A stretch of 64,000 bases of DNA. Source: Acidimicrobiia bacterium (GTDB lineage Bacteria > Actinomycetota > Acidimicrobiia > Spongiisociales > UBA5794). Positions 46,048 to 54,874 of the stretch are shown here, one piece after another (the first letter of the stretch is position 1; every line of letters begins with the position of its first letter). Location of the stretch: contig JALSQW010000029.1 of the NCBI GenBank assembly GCA_026985095.1, positions 124,001-188,000 of the forward strand, given 5' to 3'. Both the position numbers and the translations under genes were made by a program. The notes under the pieces are model-generated. The model did no database searches. It had not been told where the DNA came from and saw only the letters and a program-made list of their open reading frames with translations.

Positions 46048-46623
46048 TCAGTCTCGTCCGCCGACGACCATCTGGGCGGCGTCGCGGACCATCGGGTTGC
46101 GATCTCGGGCGGCGGCCCGGATGGCGGCTTCGACCGGTTCGCCGTCGAAGACGGTGAGGGCGACGACGGCCCGGCGGCGGACCTGGGGAGGGGCTTGGCG
46201 GATCAGTCGGAGGAGGGTGGGGAGGGCCCGTTCGTCCTCGAGCGCGCCGAGCGCCGCGACGGCGGCTTCGGCGACGAGCCGGTTCGGATGTTCGGAGACG
46301 TCGATCAGCCACCCAACGGCGGCCCGGTCGCCGCGTTCCCCGTAGGCCGTGGCGACCGCTTCGACGACCCCGGGGTCGGCGTCGCGGCGGGCGGCGTCGA
46401 GGGCCGCCGAGGCGACGTTCCCCTCGACGGTCGCCAGCGCCTCGACGGCGGCGGCTCGGACGCCGGGGTCGGCATCGTCGCGGGCGAGGGCGGCGAGAGG
46501 CTCGGCGAGGTCGACGCGTCCGGTGCACGCGGCGGCGGCGAGACGTCGAACGTCCGGATCGGGGTCGTCGAGATGGGCCTCGGGGTGATGGACGAGATCG
46601 GTGAGCCGGTGGCGCAGGTCCAT
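46048..46623 (-). CDS. HEAT-repeat protein
   Basis: A 191-residue alpha-solenoid of about five HEAT repeats, each near 31 residues, with the pattern DPDPDVRRLAAAAC, DADPGVRAAAVEAL, DADPGVVEAVATAY, EHPNRLVAEAAVAAL and RNPMVRDAAQMVV. Such proteins make scaffolds; related ones are phycobilin lyases, but no such context exists here. The function is unknown. It appears leaderless. Confidence 0.75.
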   Translation of the reverse strand: MDLRHRLTDLVHHPEAHLDDPDPDVRRLAAAACTGRVDLAEPLAALARDDADPGVRAAAVEALATVEGNVASAALDAARRDADPGVVEAVATAYGERGDRAAVGWLIDVSEHPNRLVAEAAVAALGALEDERALPTLLRLIRQAPPQVRRRAVVALTVFDGEPVEAAIRAAARDRNPMVRDAAQMVVGGRD

Positions 46624-46629
46624 GGGTGA

Positions 46630-46635
46630 AGCGTA
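46630..46635 (-). promoter_or_regulatory. -10 element of a leaderless promoter for the HEAT gene
   Basis: On the minus strand TACGCT lies 6 bases before the ATG at 46623. Confidence 0.4.
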
Positions 46636-46732
46636 CCGAGCGGTCCTCGGGCTGGGACGTTCGACCCGGGTCGTGGCGCGTCGGTTGTGGTAGACACGAA
46701 GGGGACCATCGAACGCGACGAGGGAGGTGGAG

Positions 46733-47437
46733 ATGGATCTCAACGGGATCGAGATGACGTGGTTGGGCCATGCGGCCGTGCGCTTCAGGACCGGGGACGG
46801 TGCCGTGGTGCTCGTCGATCCGTGGCTGGAGGGGAACCCGGCCTGTCCCGAGGGGGCCCAGACCCAAGAGCGGGTCGATGCCATCTACCTGACGCACGGG
46901 CACTTCGACCATTTCGGTTCGACGATCCCGCTGGCGCGGGCTCATGGCGCTCCGGTCCATGCGATCCACGAGATCGGCGTCTACCTGGAGGCGAACGGCG
47001 TCGAGCAGGTGGTGGGCCTCAACTTCGGGGGGACGGTCGATGGACCGGGCGGGGTCTCGGCCTCGTTCGTTCCGGCGGTGCATTCGTCGGGCATCTCGGG
47101 GGATGCGGGCATCGTGAACGGCGGTTCGCCCGGGGGGTGGGTACTCGCCTTCGACGGCGGCCCGACCGTGTACCACGCCGGGGACACCTTCGTGTTCGGG
47201 GACATGGCCCTGATCGGGGAGCTGTTCGCTCCCGACGTGGCGTTGTTGCCGATCGGGGGTCACTACACCATGGATCCCCGCCAGGCGGCACGTGCCGCGG
47301 GGTTGTTGGGTGTCTCGACGGTGGTTCCGATCCACTACGGGACGTTCCCCATCCTGGCGGGCACCCCCGACCAGCTCCGTGACGCGGCGGCGGGGGCGTT
47401 CGAGGTGGTGGCGTTGGAGCCGGGCGTTCCGGTCTGA
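46733..47437 (+). CDS. Metal-dependent hydrolase, UPF0173 (metallo-beta-lactamase fold)
   Basis: A 234-residue protein of the UPF0173 group. Zinc ligands are in THGHFDHFG (HxHxDH), PAVHSSG, YHAGDTF and PIHYGTF. The opening MTWLGHAAVRF is typical. Substrate is unknown. ATG 46733 follows GGGAGG by 5 bases; a GTG at 46727 is inside the ribosome site. Confidence 0.88.
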   Translation: MDLNGIEMTWLGHAAVRFRTGDGAVVLVDPWLEGNPACPEGAQTQERVDAIYLTHGHFDHFGSTIPLARAHGAPVHAIHEIGVYLEANGVEQVVGLNFGGTVDGPGGVSASFVPAVHSSGISGDAGIVNGGSPGGWVLAFDGGPTVYHAGDTFVFGDMALIGELFAPDVALLPIGGHYTMDPRQAARAAGLLGVSTVVPIHYGTFPILAGTPDQLRDAAAGAFEVVALEPGVPV

Positions 47438-47468
47438 TCGGGGCCTCGTGTCTGGGTGATCGGCCCTC

Positions 47469-47485
47469 GGCGCGCTGCGCGCGCC
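47469..47485. terminator. GC hairpin between two convergent genes
   Basis: A 7-base-pair stem (GGCGCGC, loop TGC, GCGCGCC) between the hydrolase stop and the cupredoxin stop. Short and without a T-run, so only tentative. Confidence 0.35.
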
Positions 47486-47493
47486 TGCGGGCT

Positions 47494-48069
47494 TCAGGGC
47501 GTGACGGTGACGGTGCCCGACATCAAGGTGGGGTGGAGGGAGCAGAAGTAGCGGTACGTCCCCGGGGTATCGAAGGTCCGTTGCCACGATGCTCCGGGGG
47601 CCAGGTCCGGTGACGCCCAGGAGCCGTCGGGTGTCGGGTCCGAGCCGGAGACGGCGTTGTGGGGCACGGTGCCGGAGTTGACCCACCGAACCGCACCCCC
47701 GGCCGGGATCGTGACGGTCGAGGGGTCGTTGAAGAACTCGCCCATCGCGACCGTCGCCACGGGGGGCTCGGTGGTGGTCGTGGTGGTGGTGGACGCCTGG
47801 GTGGTGGTGGTCGTGGGCACCTGGGTGGTGGTCGTGGGCACCTGGGTGGTGGTGGTGGTCGTGGGCACCTGGGTGGTGGTCGTGGGCACCTGGGTGGTGG
47901 TGGTGGTCGTGGCGGTGGTCGTGGTGGTGGGCGCCGGGGCGCTGGTCGTGGCGACGGTGGTGGTCGTGGTGGGAGCCACCACGACGGTCGTCGCCGGCGC
48001 CACCGGTCCGGAGCTCGACGAGCACCCGGCGACGACGGCCATGATGAGGACGATGACGGCGCGACGCAT
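47494..48069 (-). CDS. Cupredoxin-domain lipoprotein with a threonine-rich linker
   Basis: A 191-residue exported protein. The lipoprotein signal ends MAVVAGCSSSS. Residues about 25-105 are almost all Thr, Val, Pro and Gln with repeated QVPTTTT units, a flexible and possibly glycosylated stalk. The rest is a type 1 copper domain: ligands H in GTVPHNAVSG, then C, H and M in YFCSLHPTLMSG. It is similar to plastocyanin/azurin-like electron carriers and to copper-binding surface lipoproteins. The redox partner is not evident from neighbours. Confidence 0.85.
   Translation of the reverse strand: MRRAVIVLIMAVVAGCSSSSGPVAPATTVVVAPTTTTTVATTSAPAPTTTTTATTTTTTQVPTTTTQVPTTTTTTQVPTTTTQVPTTTTTQASTTTTTTTEPPVATVAMGEFFNDPSTVTIPAGGAVRWVNSGTVPHNAVSGSDPTPDGSWASPDLAPGASWQRTFDTPGTYRYFCSLHPTLMSGTVTVTP
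47770..47960. repeat. Tandem repeats encoding the Thr-rich stalk
   Basis: Imperfect direct repeats of about 21-27 bases built around GTGGGCACCTGGGTGGTGGT, at least four copies, inside the cupredoxin gene. They encode VPTTTTQ-type units and are prone to length change by slippage. Confidence 0.8.
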
Positions 48070-48131
48070 GAGCGGAGCGTCGGTCGGAGGCCCAGCGAGC
48101 TTGAGCCCTATCGCCTGGGCCTTGCCCCCGC

Positions 48132-49334
48132 TCAGACCCGCTCGAGGAGCATGGCGGCCCCCTGGCCGACCCCGATGCACATCGTCGCCAGGCCGTAACG
48201 GACGTCCCGCAGGGTCATCTCGCGACTGAGGGTCGTCACCAGGCGGGCGCCGGTCATACCCAGCGGGTGACCGAGGGCGATCGCTCCGCCGTTGGGGTTC
48301 ACGTGCTCGGCGTCGTCGGGGAGCCCGAGCTGACGGAGGACGGCGAGCGACTGGGAGGCGAACGCCTCGTTCAGCTCGATGACACCGACCGCGTCGAGCT
48401 CGACGCCGAGCCGTCCGAGGAGCTTGCGGGTCGCGGGAACCGGTCCGATCCCCATGATGCGCGGGGGAACCCCGGCGGCGGCCATCCCGACCACGCGGGC
48501 GACGGGGTCGAGCCCGAAGCGTTCGACCGCCGACTCCGATGCCACCAGCACCGCGGCCGCCCCGTCGTTGATCCCCGACGCGTTGCCCGCGGTCACGGTC
48601 CCGCCCTCGAAGAGCGGCCGGAGCGAGGCGAGCCGCTCGAGGGTGACCTCCGGGCGGGGATGCTCGTCGGTGTCGACGACGACGGGCGCCTGTTTCCGGC
48701 GTGGGACCTCGACCGGGACGATCTCGTCGGCGAGGCGACCCGAGGAGATCGCCGCGGCGGCTCGCTGCTGGCTCCGGTAGGCGAACGCGTCCTGGTCTCG
48801 GCGGGAGATCCCGAACTCGACGGCGACGTTCTCGGCGGTGCCGGGCATCTCGTCGACCCCGAATCGGTCCCGCATCTTCGGGTTCACGAAGCGCCACCCG
48901 ATGGTGGTGTCGTGCACTCGGACCGACCGGTCGTAGGCCGCCTCGGCCTTGGCCATCACCTTGGGGGCTCGACTCATCGACTCGACCCCGCCGGCGAGGA
49001 TCACCTCGGCCTCGCCGGTGCGGATCGCCCGGGCCGCCTGGCCTACGGCCTCCAGGCCCGAGGCACAGAGGCGGTTGACGGTGACGCCGGGCACGTCGAC
49101 GGAGAAGCCGGCCAGGAGGAGGGCCATGCGGGCCACGTTGCGGTTGTCCTCCCCGGCTTGGTTCGTGCATCCGTAGATGACGTCGTCGAGGCGATCCCAG
49201 TCGACCGACGGGTTGCGGTCACGGAGTGCCTCCATGGTGAGGGCGGCGAGGTCGTCGGGACGCACGGGAGCGAGAGCGCCGGCGAACCGCCCCACCGGTG
49301 TACGGATCGAGTCGACGATGAATGCTTCGGTCAT
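48132..49334 (-). CDS. Acetyl-CoA acyltransferase (thiolase, PaaJ/PcaF-like)
   Basis: A 400-residue thiolase. The nucleophile cysteine is in [12 protein letters not shown], with the catalytic histidine in [11 protein letters not shown] and the second cysteine in [10 protein letters not shown]. The opening [20 protein letters not shown] and the GWRFVNPKM insert point to the beta-ketoadipyl-CoA thiolase branch (PcaF, PaaJ), which makes succinyl-CoA and acetyl-CoA at the end of phenylacetate or beta-ketoadipate degradation. A general FadA role is not excluded. It lies next to PaaG- and PaaN-like genes. Confidence 0.9.
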   Translation of the reverse strand: MTEAFIVDSIRTPVGRFAGALAPVRPDDLAALTMEALRDRNPSVDWDRLDDVIYGCTNQAGEDNRNVARMALLLAGFSVDVPGVTVNRLCASGLEAVGQAARAIRTGEAEVILAGGVESMSRAPKVMAKAEAAYDRSVRVHDTTIGWRFVNPKMRDRFGVDEMPGTAENVAVEFGISRRDQDAFAYRSQQRAAAAISSGRLADEIVPVEVPRRKQAPVVVDTDEHPRPEVTLERLASLRPLFEGGTVTAGNASGINDGAAAVLVASESAVERFGLDPVARVVGMAAAGVPPRIMGIGPVPATRKLLGRLGVELDAVGVIELNEAFASQSLAVLRQLGLPDDAEHVNPNGGAIALGHPLGMTGARLVTTLSREMTLRDVRYGLATMCIGVGQGAAMLLERV

Positions 49335-49340
49335 GCGGTC

Positions 49341-49346
49341 AGCATA
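49341..49346 (-). promoter_or_regulatory. -10 element of a leaderless promoter for the thiolase gene
   Basis: On the minus strand TATGCT lies 6 bases before the ATG at 49334. Confidence 0.4.
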
Positions 49347-49376
49347 TCGACGCGGTGGGCGGCACGAGGTGCCCCC

Positions 49377-50159
49377 TCACCGACCGGTGAACCGGGGCGT
49401 TCGCTTCTCCATGAACGCCGCGACGCCCTCCCGGTAGTCGTCGCTGCGGCCCAGCTCCCGCTGCATGTCGCGTTCGAGATCGAGTTGCTCGTCGAGGGTG
49501 TTGGTGGCGGCAGCGTCCATGGCGCGTTTGATGGCCCCGTAGGCGCGGGTCGGTCCCTGCGCCAGGGTTCGCGCCATGTCGCCGGCGACGTCCATCAGCT
49601 CGTCGTCGTCGGCCACGTCCCAGATCATCCCCCACTCCTTGGCCTGCTCGGCTCCGACGGGTTCGCCGAGGAGGGCGATGCCGAGTGCCCGGGCGGATCC
49701 GACCAGCCTGGGAAGCTGCCAGGTGCCTCCCGAGTCGGGGATGAGATCGATCTTGGCGAAGGCCTGGATGAACTTCGCGGAGCGGGCGGCGAGGACGATG
49801 TCGCCGGCCAGAGCGAGGTTGGCCCCGGCCCCTGCGGCCACCCCGTTGACGGCCACGACGATCGGCTTGGGGATCTGCCGCATCGTCAGGACGATCGGGT
49901 TGTAGCGCTCCTCGAGCAGAGCGCCGAGGTCGGCGTTCTCGCCGCTCACCGCCGGGTCGGCCAGGTCCTGGCCGGCGCAGAACGCCCGGCCGGTTCCCGT
50001 CAGGAGCACCGCCCGGACCTCGTCGTCGGCGTCGGCTTCCCGCAGCGCGCCGAGGAGATCCCTGAGCATCTCGGAGGTGAACGCGTTGAGCCGTTCCGGC
50101 CGGTCGAGGGCGATCGTGGCCACGCCGTCGGCGACCTCGAAGGTGATGGTGTCGTCCAT
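49377..50159 (-). CDS. Enoyl-CoA hydratase/isomerase, PaaG-like
   Basis: A 260-residue crotonase. The oxyanion-hole segments are GTGRAFCAGQDLAD and VNGVAAGAGANLALAGD; IDLIPDSGGTWQLPRLVG follows. AGQDL with an aspartate, the SGGTW motif and the ending AFMEKRTPRF are typical of PaaG, the ring-opening oxepin-CoA-forming isomerase of phenylacetate degradation. Ordinary enoyl-CoA hydratases share the fold. It is divergent from PaaN with 90 bases between the starts. Confidence 0.85.
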   Translation of the reverse strand: MDDTITFEVADGVATIALDRPERLNAFTSEMLRDLLGALREADADDEVRAVLLTGTGRAFCAGQDLADPAVSGENADLGALLEERYNPIVLTMRQIPKPIVVAVNGVAAGAGANLALAGDIVLAARSAKFIQAFAKIDLIPDSGGTWQLPRLVGSARALGIALLGEPVGAEQAKEWGMIWDVADDDELMDVAGDMARTLAQGPTRAYGAIKRAMDAAATNTLDEQLDLERDMQRELGRSDDYREGVAAFMEKRTPRFTGR

Positions 50160-50215
50160 GGTGCACCCGAGCCTATCGCTTTCGCGGCCGGGGATGCGAC
50201 CACCGCCCGGCGCGG

Positions 50216-50221
50216 TACGCT
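50216..50221 (+). promoter_or_regulatory. -10 element for the paaN-like gene
   Basis: TACGCT predicts a start near 50228, and GGAGGAG (50238-50244) precedes the ATG at 50250. A minus-strand TAGGCT at 50170-50175 may serve the divergent paaG-like gene. Confidence 0.4.
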
Positions 50222-50249
50222 CGGAGCACGACACCGTGGAGGAGACGCC

Positions 50250-51905
50250 ATGACGGACCTGTACGCCAAGCACCGCGACACCCTCGAGCGGGCGGTGGAG
50301 ACCATCGGGACCCGCCAGTACTGGAGTCCCTATCCGGAGCATCCGAAGGCATACGGGGAAGATGCGCCCGCCGAGGGTCAGGCCGCCTTCGAAGCCCGTC
50401 TCGGTCGGCCGTTCGAAGTGGATCAGCCGCACGACGGGACCCTCGCCCCCGATGAGCGATCCCCCTACGGCCTCGATCTCGAGATCACCTATCCGAAGTC
50501 CACGCCCGACCAGCTCATCGGCGCCGCCCAGGAGGCCATGGAGGCGTGGGGGAAGGCGTCCGTCGACGAGCGGGCGGGAGTGGTCCTGGAGATCCTGGAC
50601 CGGCTGGCGGCGCGGAACTTCGAGATGGCCCACGCCGTCATGCACACGACGGGCCAGTCGTTCCTGATGGCCTTCCAGGCGGGCGGGCCTCACGCCCTCG
50701 ACCGGGCGTTGGAGGCGGTGGCGTACGGCTACCGGGAACAGACGCGGATCCCGGCGGCGATGACGTGGGAGAAACCCCAGGGCACGCGTGGTCCCCTCGT
50801 CGTCGAGAAGGAATGGAGGATCCGGCCCCGCGGCATCGACGTCACGATCGGCGTCTCGACGTTCCCGACGTGGAACGGGTATCCAGGGATCTTCGCCTCG
50901 CTGATCACCGGCAACGCGGTGATCGTCAAGCCGCATCCCGAGACCATCCTGCCGCTGGCGATCTTCGTCGAGGTCGCCAGGGAGGTCCTCGCTTCCGCTG
51001 GGTTCGATCCGAACGTCGTGACCCTCGCCGTCGACACCAGGGCCGAGCCGATCACCGAGGAGCTGGTGATGGATCCGGCGGTCGGCATGGTCGACTACAC
51101 CGGAGGACCCGCCTTCGGGCAGTGGCTGGAGGAGAACGTCCGTCACGCACTGGTCTTCACCGAGAAGGCGGGCGTGAACTCGGTGATCCTCGATTCCGCC
51201 GAGGATCTCGGACCGGTCTTCCGGAACCTGTCGGTGTCGATGACGATGTACTCGGGCCAGATGTGCACGACACCGCAGAACCTGTTCGTGCCTCGGAGCG
51301 GTGTCCGGGTCGGAGACGAGGTCGTGCCCTTCGACGAGGTGGCGAGCGGGTTCGCCGCCGCTATCGCCGGGCTGTTGGGCGACGACGCCCGGGCGGCGGA
51401 GATCCTCGGCGCCATCAAGGACCCCGACGCCGTTGCGTCTCGCGTCGACGAGGCGGCGGCCGCCGGGGAGGTGCTGTTGGAATCCACCGAGATCGAGCAC
51501 CCGGCCTTCCCGGGGGCCACCGTCCGCAGCCCGGTCGTCGTCACGGTCGACGCCGGCGACCGGGATGCCTACATGCGTGAGATGTTCGGTCCCGTCATCT
51601 TCGTCGTCGCCACCGACTCGACCCGCCAGAGCCTCGAGCTGGCCAAGGAGGCAGCGCTGGAGAAGGGCGCGATCACCTGGCTGGTGTACACGACCGACGA
51701 TGAGGTGATGGAGGCCGCCGTCGACGCCGCCGTCGACGCCGGCGTGTCGGTGGCCTTCAACCTGACCGGGGGCTTGTTCGTTAATCAGTCGGCGGCGTTC
51801 TCCGATTTCCACGTCACCGGAGCCAACCCGGCGGGCAACGCCTCCCTCACCGACACGGCGTTCGTGGCCGGGCGGTTCCGGGTGGTGGGCGTCCGCAGGC
51901 AGTGA
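50250..51905 (+). CDS. paaN: PaaN-family aldehyde dehydrogenase (phenylacetate degradation)
   Basis: A 551-residue protein of the ALDH-like PaaN type (TIGR02288), which matches the family length. It starts YAKHRDTLERAVETIGTRQYWSP, a family-specific N-terminus, and includes STFPTWNGYPGIFASLITGN, GNAVIVKPHPETILP and the catalytic cysteine C339 in MYSGQMCTTPQN. In phenylacetate catabolism related proteins oxidise the ring-opened aldehyde. No paaABCDE oxygenase genes are in view, so its real substrate is uncertain. Confidence 0.87.
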   Translation: MTDLYAKHRDTLERAVETIGTRQYWSPYPEHPKAYGEDAPAEGQAAFEARLGRPFEVDQPHDGTLAPDERSPYGLDLEITYPKSTPDQLIGAAQEAMEAWGKASVDERAGVVLEILDRLAARNFEMAHAVMHTTGQSFLMAFQAGGPHALDRALEAVAYGYREQTRIPAAMTWEKPQGTRGPLVVEKEWRIRPRGIDVTIGVSTFPTWNGYPGIFASLITGNAVIVKPHPETILPLAIFVEVAREVLASAGFDPNVVTLAVDTRAEPITEELVMDPAVGMVDYTGGPAFGQWLEENVRHALVFTEKAGVNSVILDSAEDLGPVFRNLSVSMTMYSGQMCTTPQNLFVPRSGVRVGDEVVPFDEVASGFAAAIAGLLGDDARAAEILGAIKDPDAVASRVDEAAAAGEVLLESTEIEHPAFPGATVRSPVVVTVDAGDRDAYMREMFGPVIFVVATDSTRQSLELAKEAALEKGAITWLVYTTDDEVMEAAVDAAVDAGVSVAFNLTGGLFVNQSAAFSDFHVTGANPAGNASLTDTAFVAGRFRVVGVRRQ

Positions 51906-51965
51906 CCCGGCGGGCGTCGTTCCGGTGACGGGAACCCCGCTCGTGCGCGTCGGCGATTCATCCTC

Positions 51966-51971
51966 TATGGT
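51966..51971 (+). promoter_or_regulatory. -10 element of the fadD-liv operon promoter
   Basis: TATGGT predicts a start near 51978; a leader of about 45 bases carries AGGAGGAGG shortly before the ATG at 52023. Confidence 0.4.
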
Positions 51972-52022
51972 GACCGCCATCGGCACTGTGGTGTCGGGGG
52001 CTGGGCACAGGAGGAGGCGACC

Positions 52023-53894
52023 ATGACGACCACGCTGGAACGGCGGGACGCTCCGGATCTGTCGGGCGCGTTCCCGACCGTCGCCTACAAGGTGCGCGAG
52101 TGGGCGCAACGCAACCCCACCGCCGTGGCCATGCGCGAGAAGGATTTCGGCGTGTGGCAGGAGATCTCCTGGGAGGAGTTCTGGGACAGGGTGCTGACGG
52201 CCGCCCACGGGCTCCTCGCCTTGGGCGTCGACGTCGGGGACGTCGTGTCGATCCACAGCGAGGACCGGCCCGAGTGGGTGATCCTCGACATGGCGACGGT
52301 CGCGGTGCGGGGCATCACCACCGGCATGTACCCGACGAACCCGTCCCCCGAGGTCCAGTACATGGTCAACGACTCGGGTGCCGCCGTCCATCTCGCCGAG
52401 GACCAAGAGCAGGTCGACAAGGTGCTCGACCCGGGACCCGACGCCTTCCCCGACGTCAAGAAGATCCTGTACGTCGAACCACGCGGGATCCGCAGCTACG
52501 ACGACCCGCGGTTGCTGTACTGGAACGACTTCCTCGAGCTGGGACGCCGACACCGCGAGCAGAACTCGGGCGCGGTGGAGGAGCGCATGGCGGCGGCCAC
52601 CGGCGACGACGTGATGACCCTCGTCTACACGTCGGGGACGACCGGGCCGCCCAAGGGCGCCATGTTGACCAACGCCAACGCCGAGTTCTGCATGGAGAAG
52701 ATCATCAACGCCAAGGGCCGCACCGAGGACGACCGGCTCCCCAGCCCGTCGGATCAGGTCCTCACCTACCTGCCGCTGTGCCACGTGGCCGAACGCATCT
52801 TCTCGACCTGGACGATGTGCTCGAACGGGGTGATCCTGAACTTCGCGGAGTCGATCGAGACGGTCCAGACCAACCTGCGGGAGGTGCAGCCGACGCTGTT
52901 CTTCGCCGTGCCGAGGATCTGGGAGAAGATCCACGCCACGATCCTCATCAAGCTGGAGGACGCCACGTTCTTCAAGCGTCTCGTGTCCGGCTTCGGGCTC
53001 AAGATGGCGTCGATCATCGGCAAGGACCGGGCCGCCAACGGCGGCGACTTCACCTGGCGGAGCCGCCTCGCCTACTGGGTCGCCAACCCGATCTTCTTCC
53101 GGGCCTTGAAGGAGCGGATCGGGTTGCGGCACTGCCGGTGGGCGGGGTCGGGCGCGGCGCCGATCGCCCCCGAGGTGCTCGAGTTCTTCATGGGCCTCGG
53201 TATCCCCGTCTACGAGCTCTACGGGATGACGGAGAACTCGGCGGTGGCGACCCTCAACTTCGCTCACCGCGTGAAGCTGGGCACCGTCGGCGAGCCGTAC
53301 CCCGGGATCGGTCTGCGCATCGACGAGGAGACCGGGGAGATCCAGACGAAGCATCCGGGCAACTTCAAGGGCTACTGGAACAAGCCCGAGGCCACGGCCG
53401 AGACCTTCACCGACGACGGCTGGTTGAAGACGGGCGACGTCGGCGTGTGGGTGGAAGGCACCCACGTCAAGATCGTCGACCGGATCAAGCACATCATCAT
53501 CACCTCCGGTGGCAAGAACATCTCGCCGTCGGAGATCGAGAACAGCCTCAAGACGTCGCCGTACGTGAAGGAAGCCATGGTCATCGGCGATCGGCGCAAG
53601 TACCTGACGGCGTTGATCGGCATCGAGTACGACACGGTCGGAAACTGGGCCCTTCGCGAGGGCATCCCGTACACGACCTACCGGGACCTGTCGGAGAAAC
53701 CCGAGGTGATCGAGCTCATCCAGAAGGTCGTCGACCAGACCAACGAGAAGTTCGCCAGGGTCGAGCAGATCAAGAAGTTCCGGCTGCTGCCCAAGGAACT
53801 GGACCACGAGGACGGCGAGTTGACGGCGACCCAGAAGCTCAAGCGCAAGGCGATGGAGGACATGTTCCACGATCTCGTGGAGTCGATGTACTGA
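52023..53894 (+). CDS. Long-chain acyl-CoA ligase (AMP-forming, FAA1-like)
   Basis: A 623-residue adenylate-forming ligase that activates carboxylic acids to acyl-CoA. Motifs: the P loop YTSGTTGPPKG at 202-212, YLPLCHVAERI, VPRIWEKIHA, ELYGMTENSA, GWLKTGDVG and the catalytic lysine region near ATQKLKRKAMED. The type is that of FAA1/ACSBG long-chain synthetases. It heads an operon whose next gene starts inside its stop codon (TGATG), so it is coupled to the ABC importer below. The ligand is probably activated as it enters. Confidence 0.9.
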   Translation: MTTTLERRDAPDLSGAFPTVAYKVREWAQRNPTAVAMREKDFGVWQEISWEEFWDRVLTAAHGLLALGVDVGDVVSIHSEDRPEWVILDMATVAVRGITTGMYPTNPSPEVQYMVNDSGAAVHLAEDQEQVDKVLDPGPDAFPDVKKILYVEPRGIRSYDDPRLLYWNDFLELGRRHREQNSGAVEERMAAATGDDVMTLVYTSGTTGPPKGAMLTNANAEFCMEKIINAKGRTEDDRLPSPSDQVLTYLPLCHVAERIFSTWTMCSNGVILNFAESIETVQTNLREVQPTLFFAVPRIWEKIHATILIKLEDATFFKRLVSGFGLKMASIIGKDRAANGGDFTWRSRLAYWVANPIFFRALKERIGLRHCRWAGSGAAPIAPEVLEFFMGLGIPVYELYGMTENSAVATLNFAHRVKLGTVGEPYPGIGLRIDEETGEIQTKHPGNFKGYWNKPEATAETFTDDGWLKTGDVGVWVEGTHVKIVDRIKHIIITSGGKNISPSEIENSLKTSPYVKEAMVIGDRRKYLTALIGIEYDTVGNWALREGIPYTTYRDLSEKPEVIELIQKVVDQTNEKFARVEQIKKFRLLPKELDHEDGELTATQKLKRKAMEDMFHDLVESMY

Positions 53895-54874
53895 TGGACG
53901 CAGCGGTGGTGGTCGCTCAGGTCGCCGGGGCCGGAGGCGCCGAGAAGTTCATCAACGCCTTGTCGTCGGGCCTGGCGCTGGGCGCCATCTACGCCATCTT
54001 GGCCTTGGGTTTCGTGATCATCTTCAAGGCGACCCAGGTCGTGAACTTCGCCCACGGTGCCCTCGCCGCGGTCGGCGCCTACTTCACCGTCTACTTCGCC
54101 ACCGTCCTCAACGTGCCGGGCCGGTTCCTCGAGTTCCTCCCCTACACGGCCCAGTGGGTCCTGTCGGCGGCCCTGGCGGTCCTGGCGACCGCGGTGGTGG
54201 GCATGATCGTCGAACGCATCACGATCCGGCCGATGATCGGCGAGCCGCTGTTCGCCGTGGCGATGATCACCCTCGGGTTGGACCTCATCCTCCGTACCGT
54301 CACGAACGACTTCATGGGCAACCAGGCGCGGGGGCTGAACGACCCGTGGGGCGCCGACATCCTCGAGATCGGGCTCCTGCGGGTGGCGAAGACCCAGATC
54401 GTGACGATGATCGTCGCCGTCGTCGCCATGCTGCTGCTGGCGTGGTTCTTCCGGTCACGGATGGGGATCGCCATGCGCGCCACGGCCTTCGATCAGGAAG
54501 CGGCGATGGCGCAGGGCATCTCCGTCGGTAAGGTCTTCGCCGTGGCGTGGGCCATCGGCGCCGCCCTGGCGGCCATCGGCGGCATCTTCTCGTCCATGGC
54601 GCCGCGGGCCTCCGCCGGGTTGACGCCGTTCACGGCCCTCATCGTGTTCCGGGCGTTCCCGGCGGTCATCGTCGGCGGTCTCGACTCGGTCACGGGCGCC
54701 ATCGTCGGTGGTCTCCTGATCGGCATGGCCGAGGTGTTCGCCGGAACGTACCTGGCGACCGTCTCGTGGCTCGGGGTCGGGTTCTCGGGCATCGTGCCGT
54801 GGCTGTTCATGATGCTCATCTTGCTGGTCAAGCCCTACGGACTGTTCGGGACCGAGGAGATCCGCCGCGTATGA
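53894..54874 (+). CDS. Branched-chain-type ABC transporter permease (LivH-like)
   Basis: A 326-residue permease with about eight helices. SSGLALGAIYAILALGFVIIFKATQVVNFAHG is the family N-terminal helix pair (HAAP transporter type), and the EAA-like loop AMRATAFDQEAAMAQGISV follows. It works with the LivM-like partner as the membrane channel. Its start overlaps the ligase stop by one base and its stop overlaps the next start. Confidence 0.92.
   Translation: MDAAVVVAQVAGAGGAEKFINALSSGLALGAIYAILALGFVIIFKATQVVNFAHGALAAVGAYFTVYFATVLNVPGRFLEFLPYTAQWVLSAALAVLATAVVGMIVERITIRPMIGEPLFAVAMITLGLDLILRTVTNDFMGNQARGLNDPWGADILEIGLLRVAKTQIVTMIVAVVAMLLLAWFFRSRMGIAMRATAFDQEAAMAQGISVGKVFAVAWAIGAALAAIGGIFSSMAPRASAGLTPFTALIVFRAFPAVIVGGLDSVTGAIVGGLLIGMAEVFAGTYLATVSWLGVGFSGIVPWLFMMLILLVKPYGLFGTEEIRRV

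Noticed and set aside
47770-47960. CRISPR-like short repeat cluster
   Set aside because: The repeats are imperfect, have no unique spacers, and lie in frame inside the cupredoxin gene where they encode a Thr-rich linker.
49377-53870. A very long minus-strand open frame of about 1,500 codons, and similar ones at 5042-9007 and 3036-5939
   Set aside because: They lie opposite well-supported genes (the ligase, PaaN, pcrA, cheA-like). Only the last part of the first, from 50159, is real coding (paaG-like). The rest is the open antisense frame common in GC-rich DNA, with Asp/Arg/Gly-rich composition and no domains.
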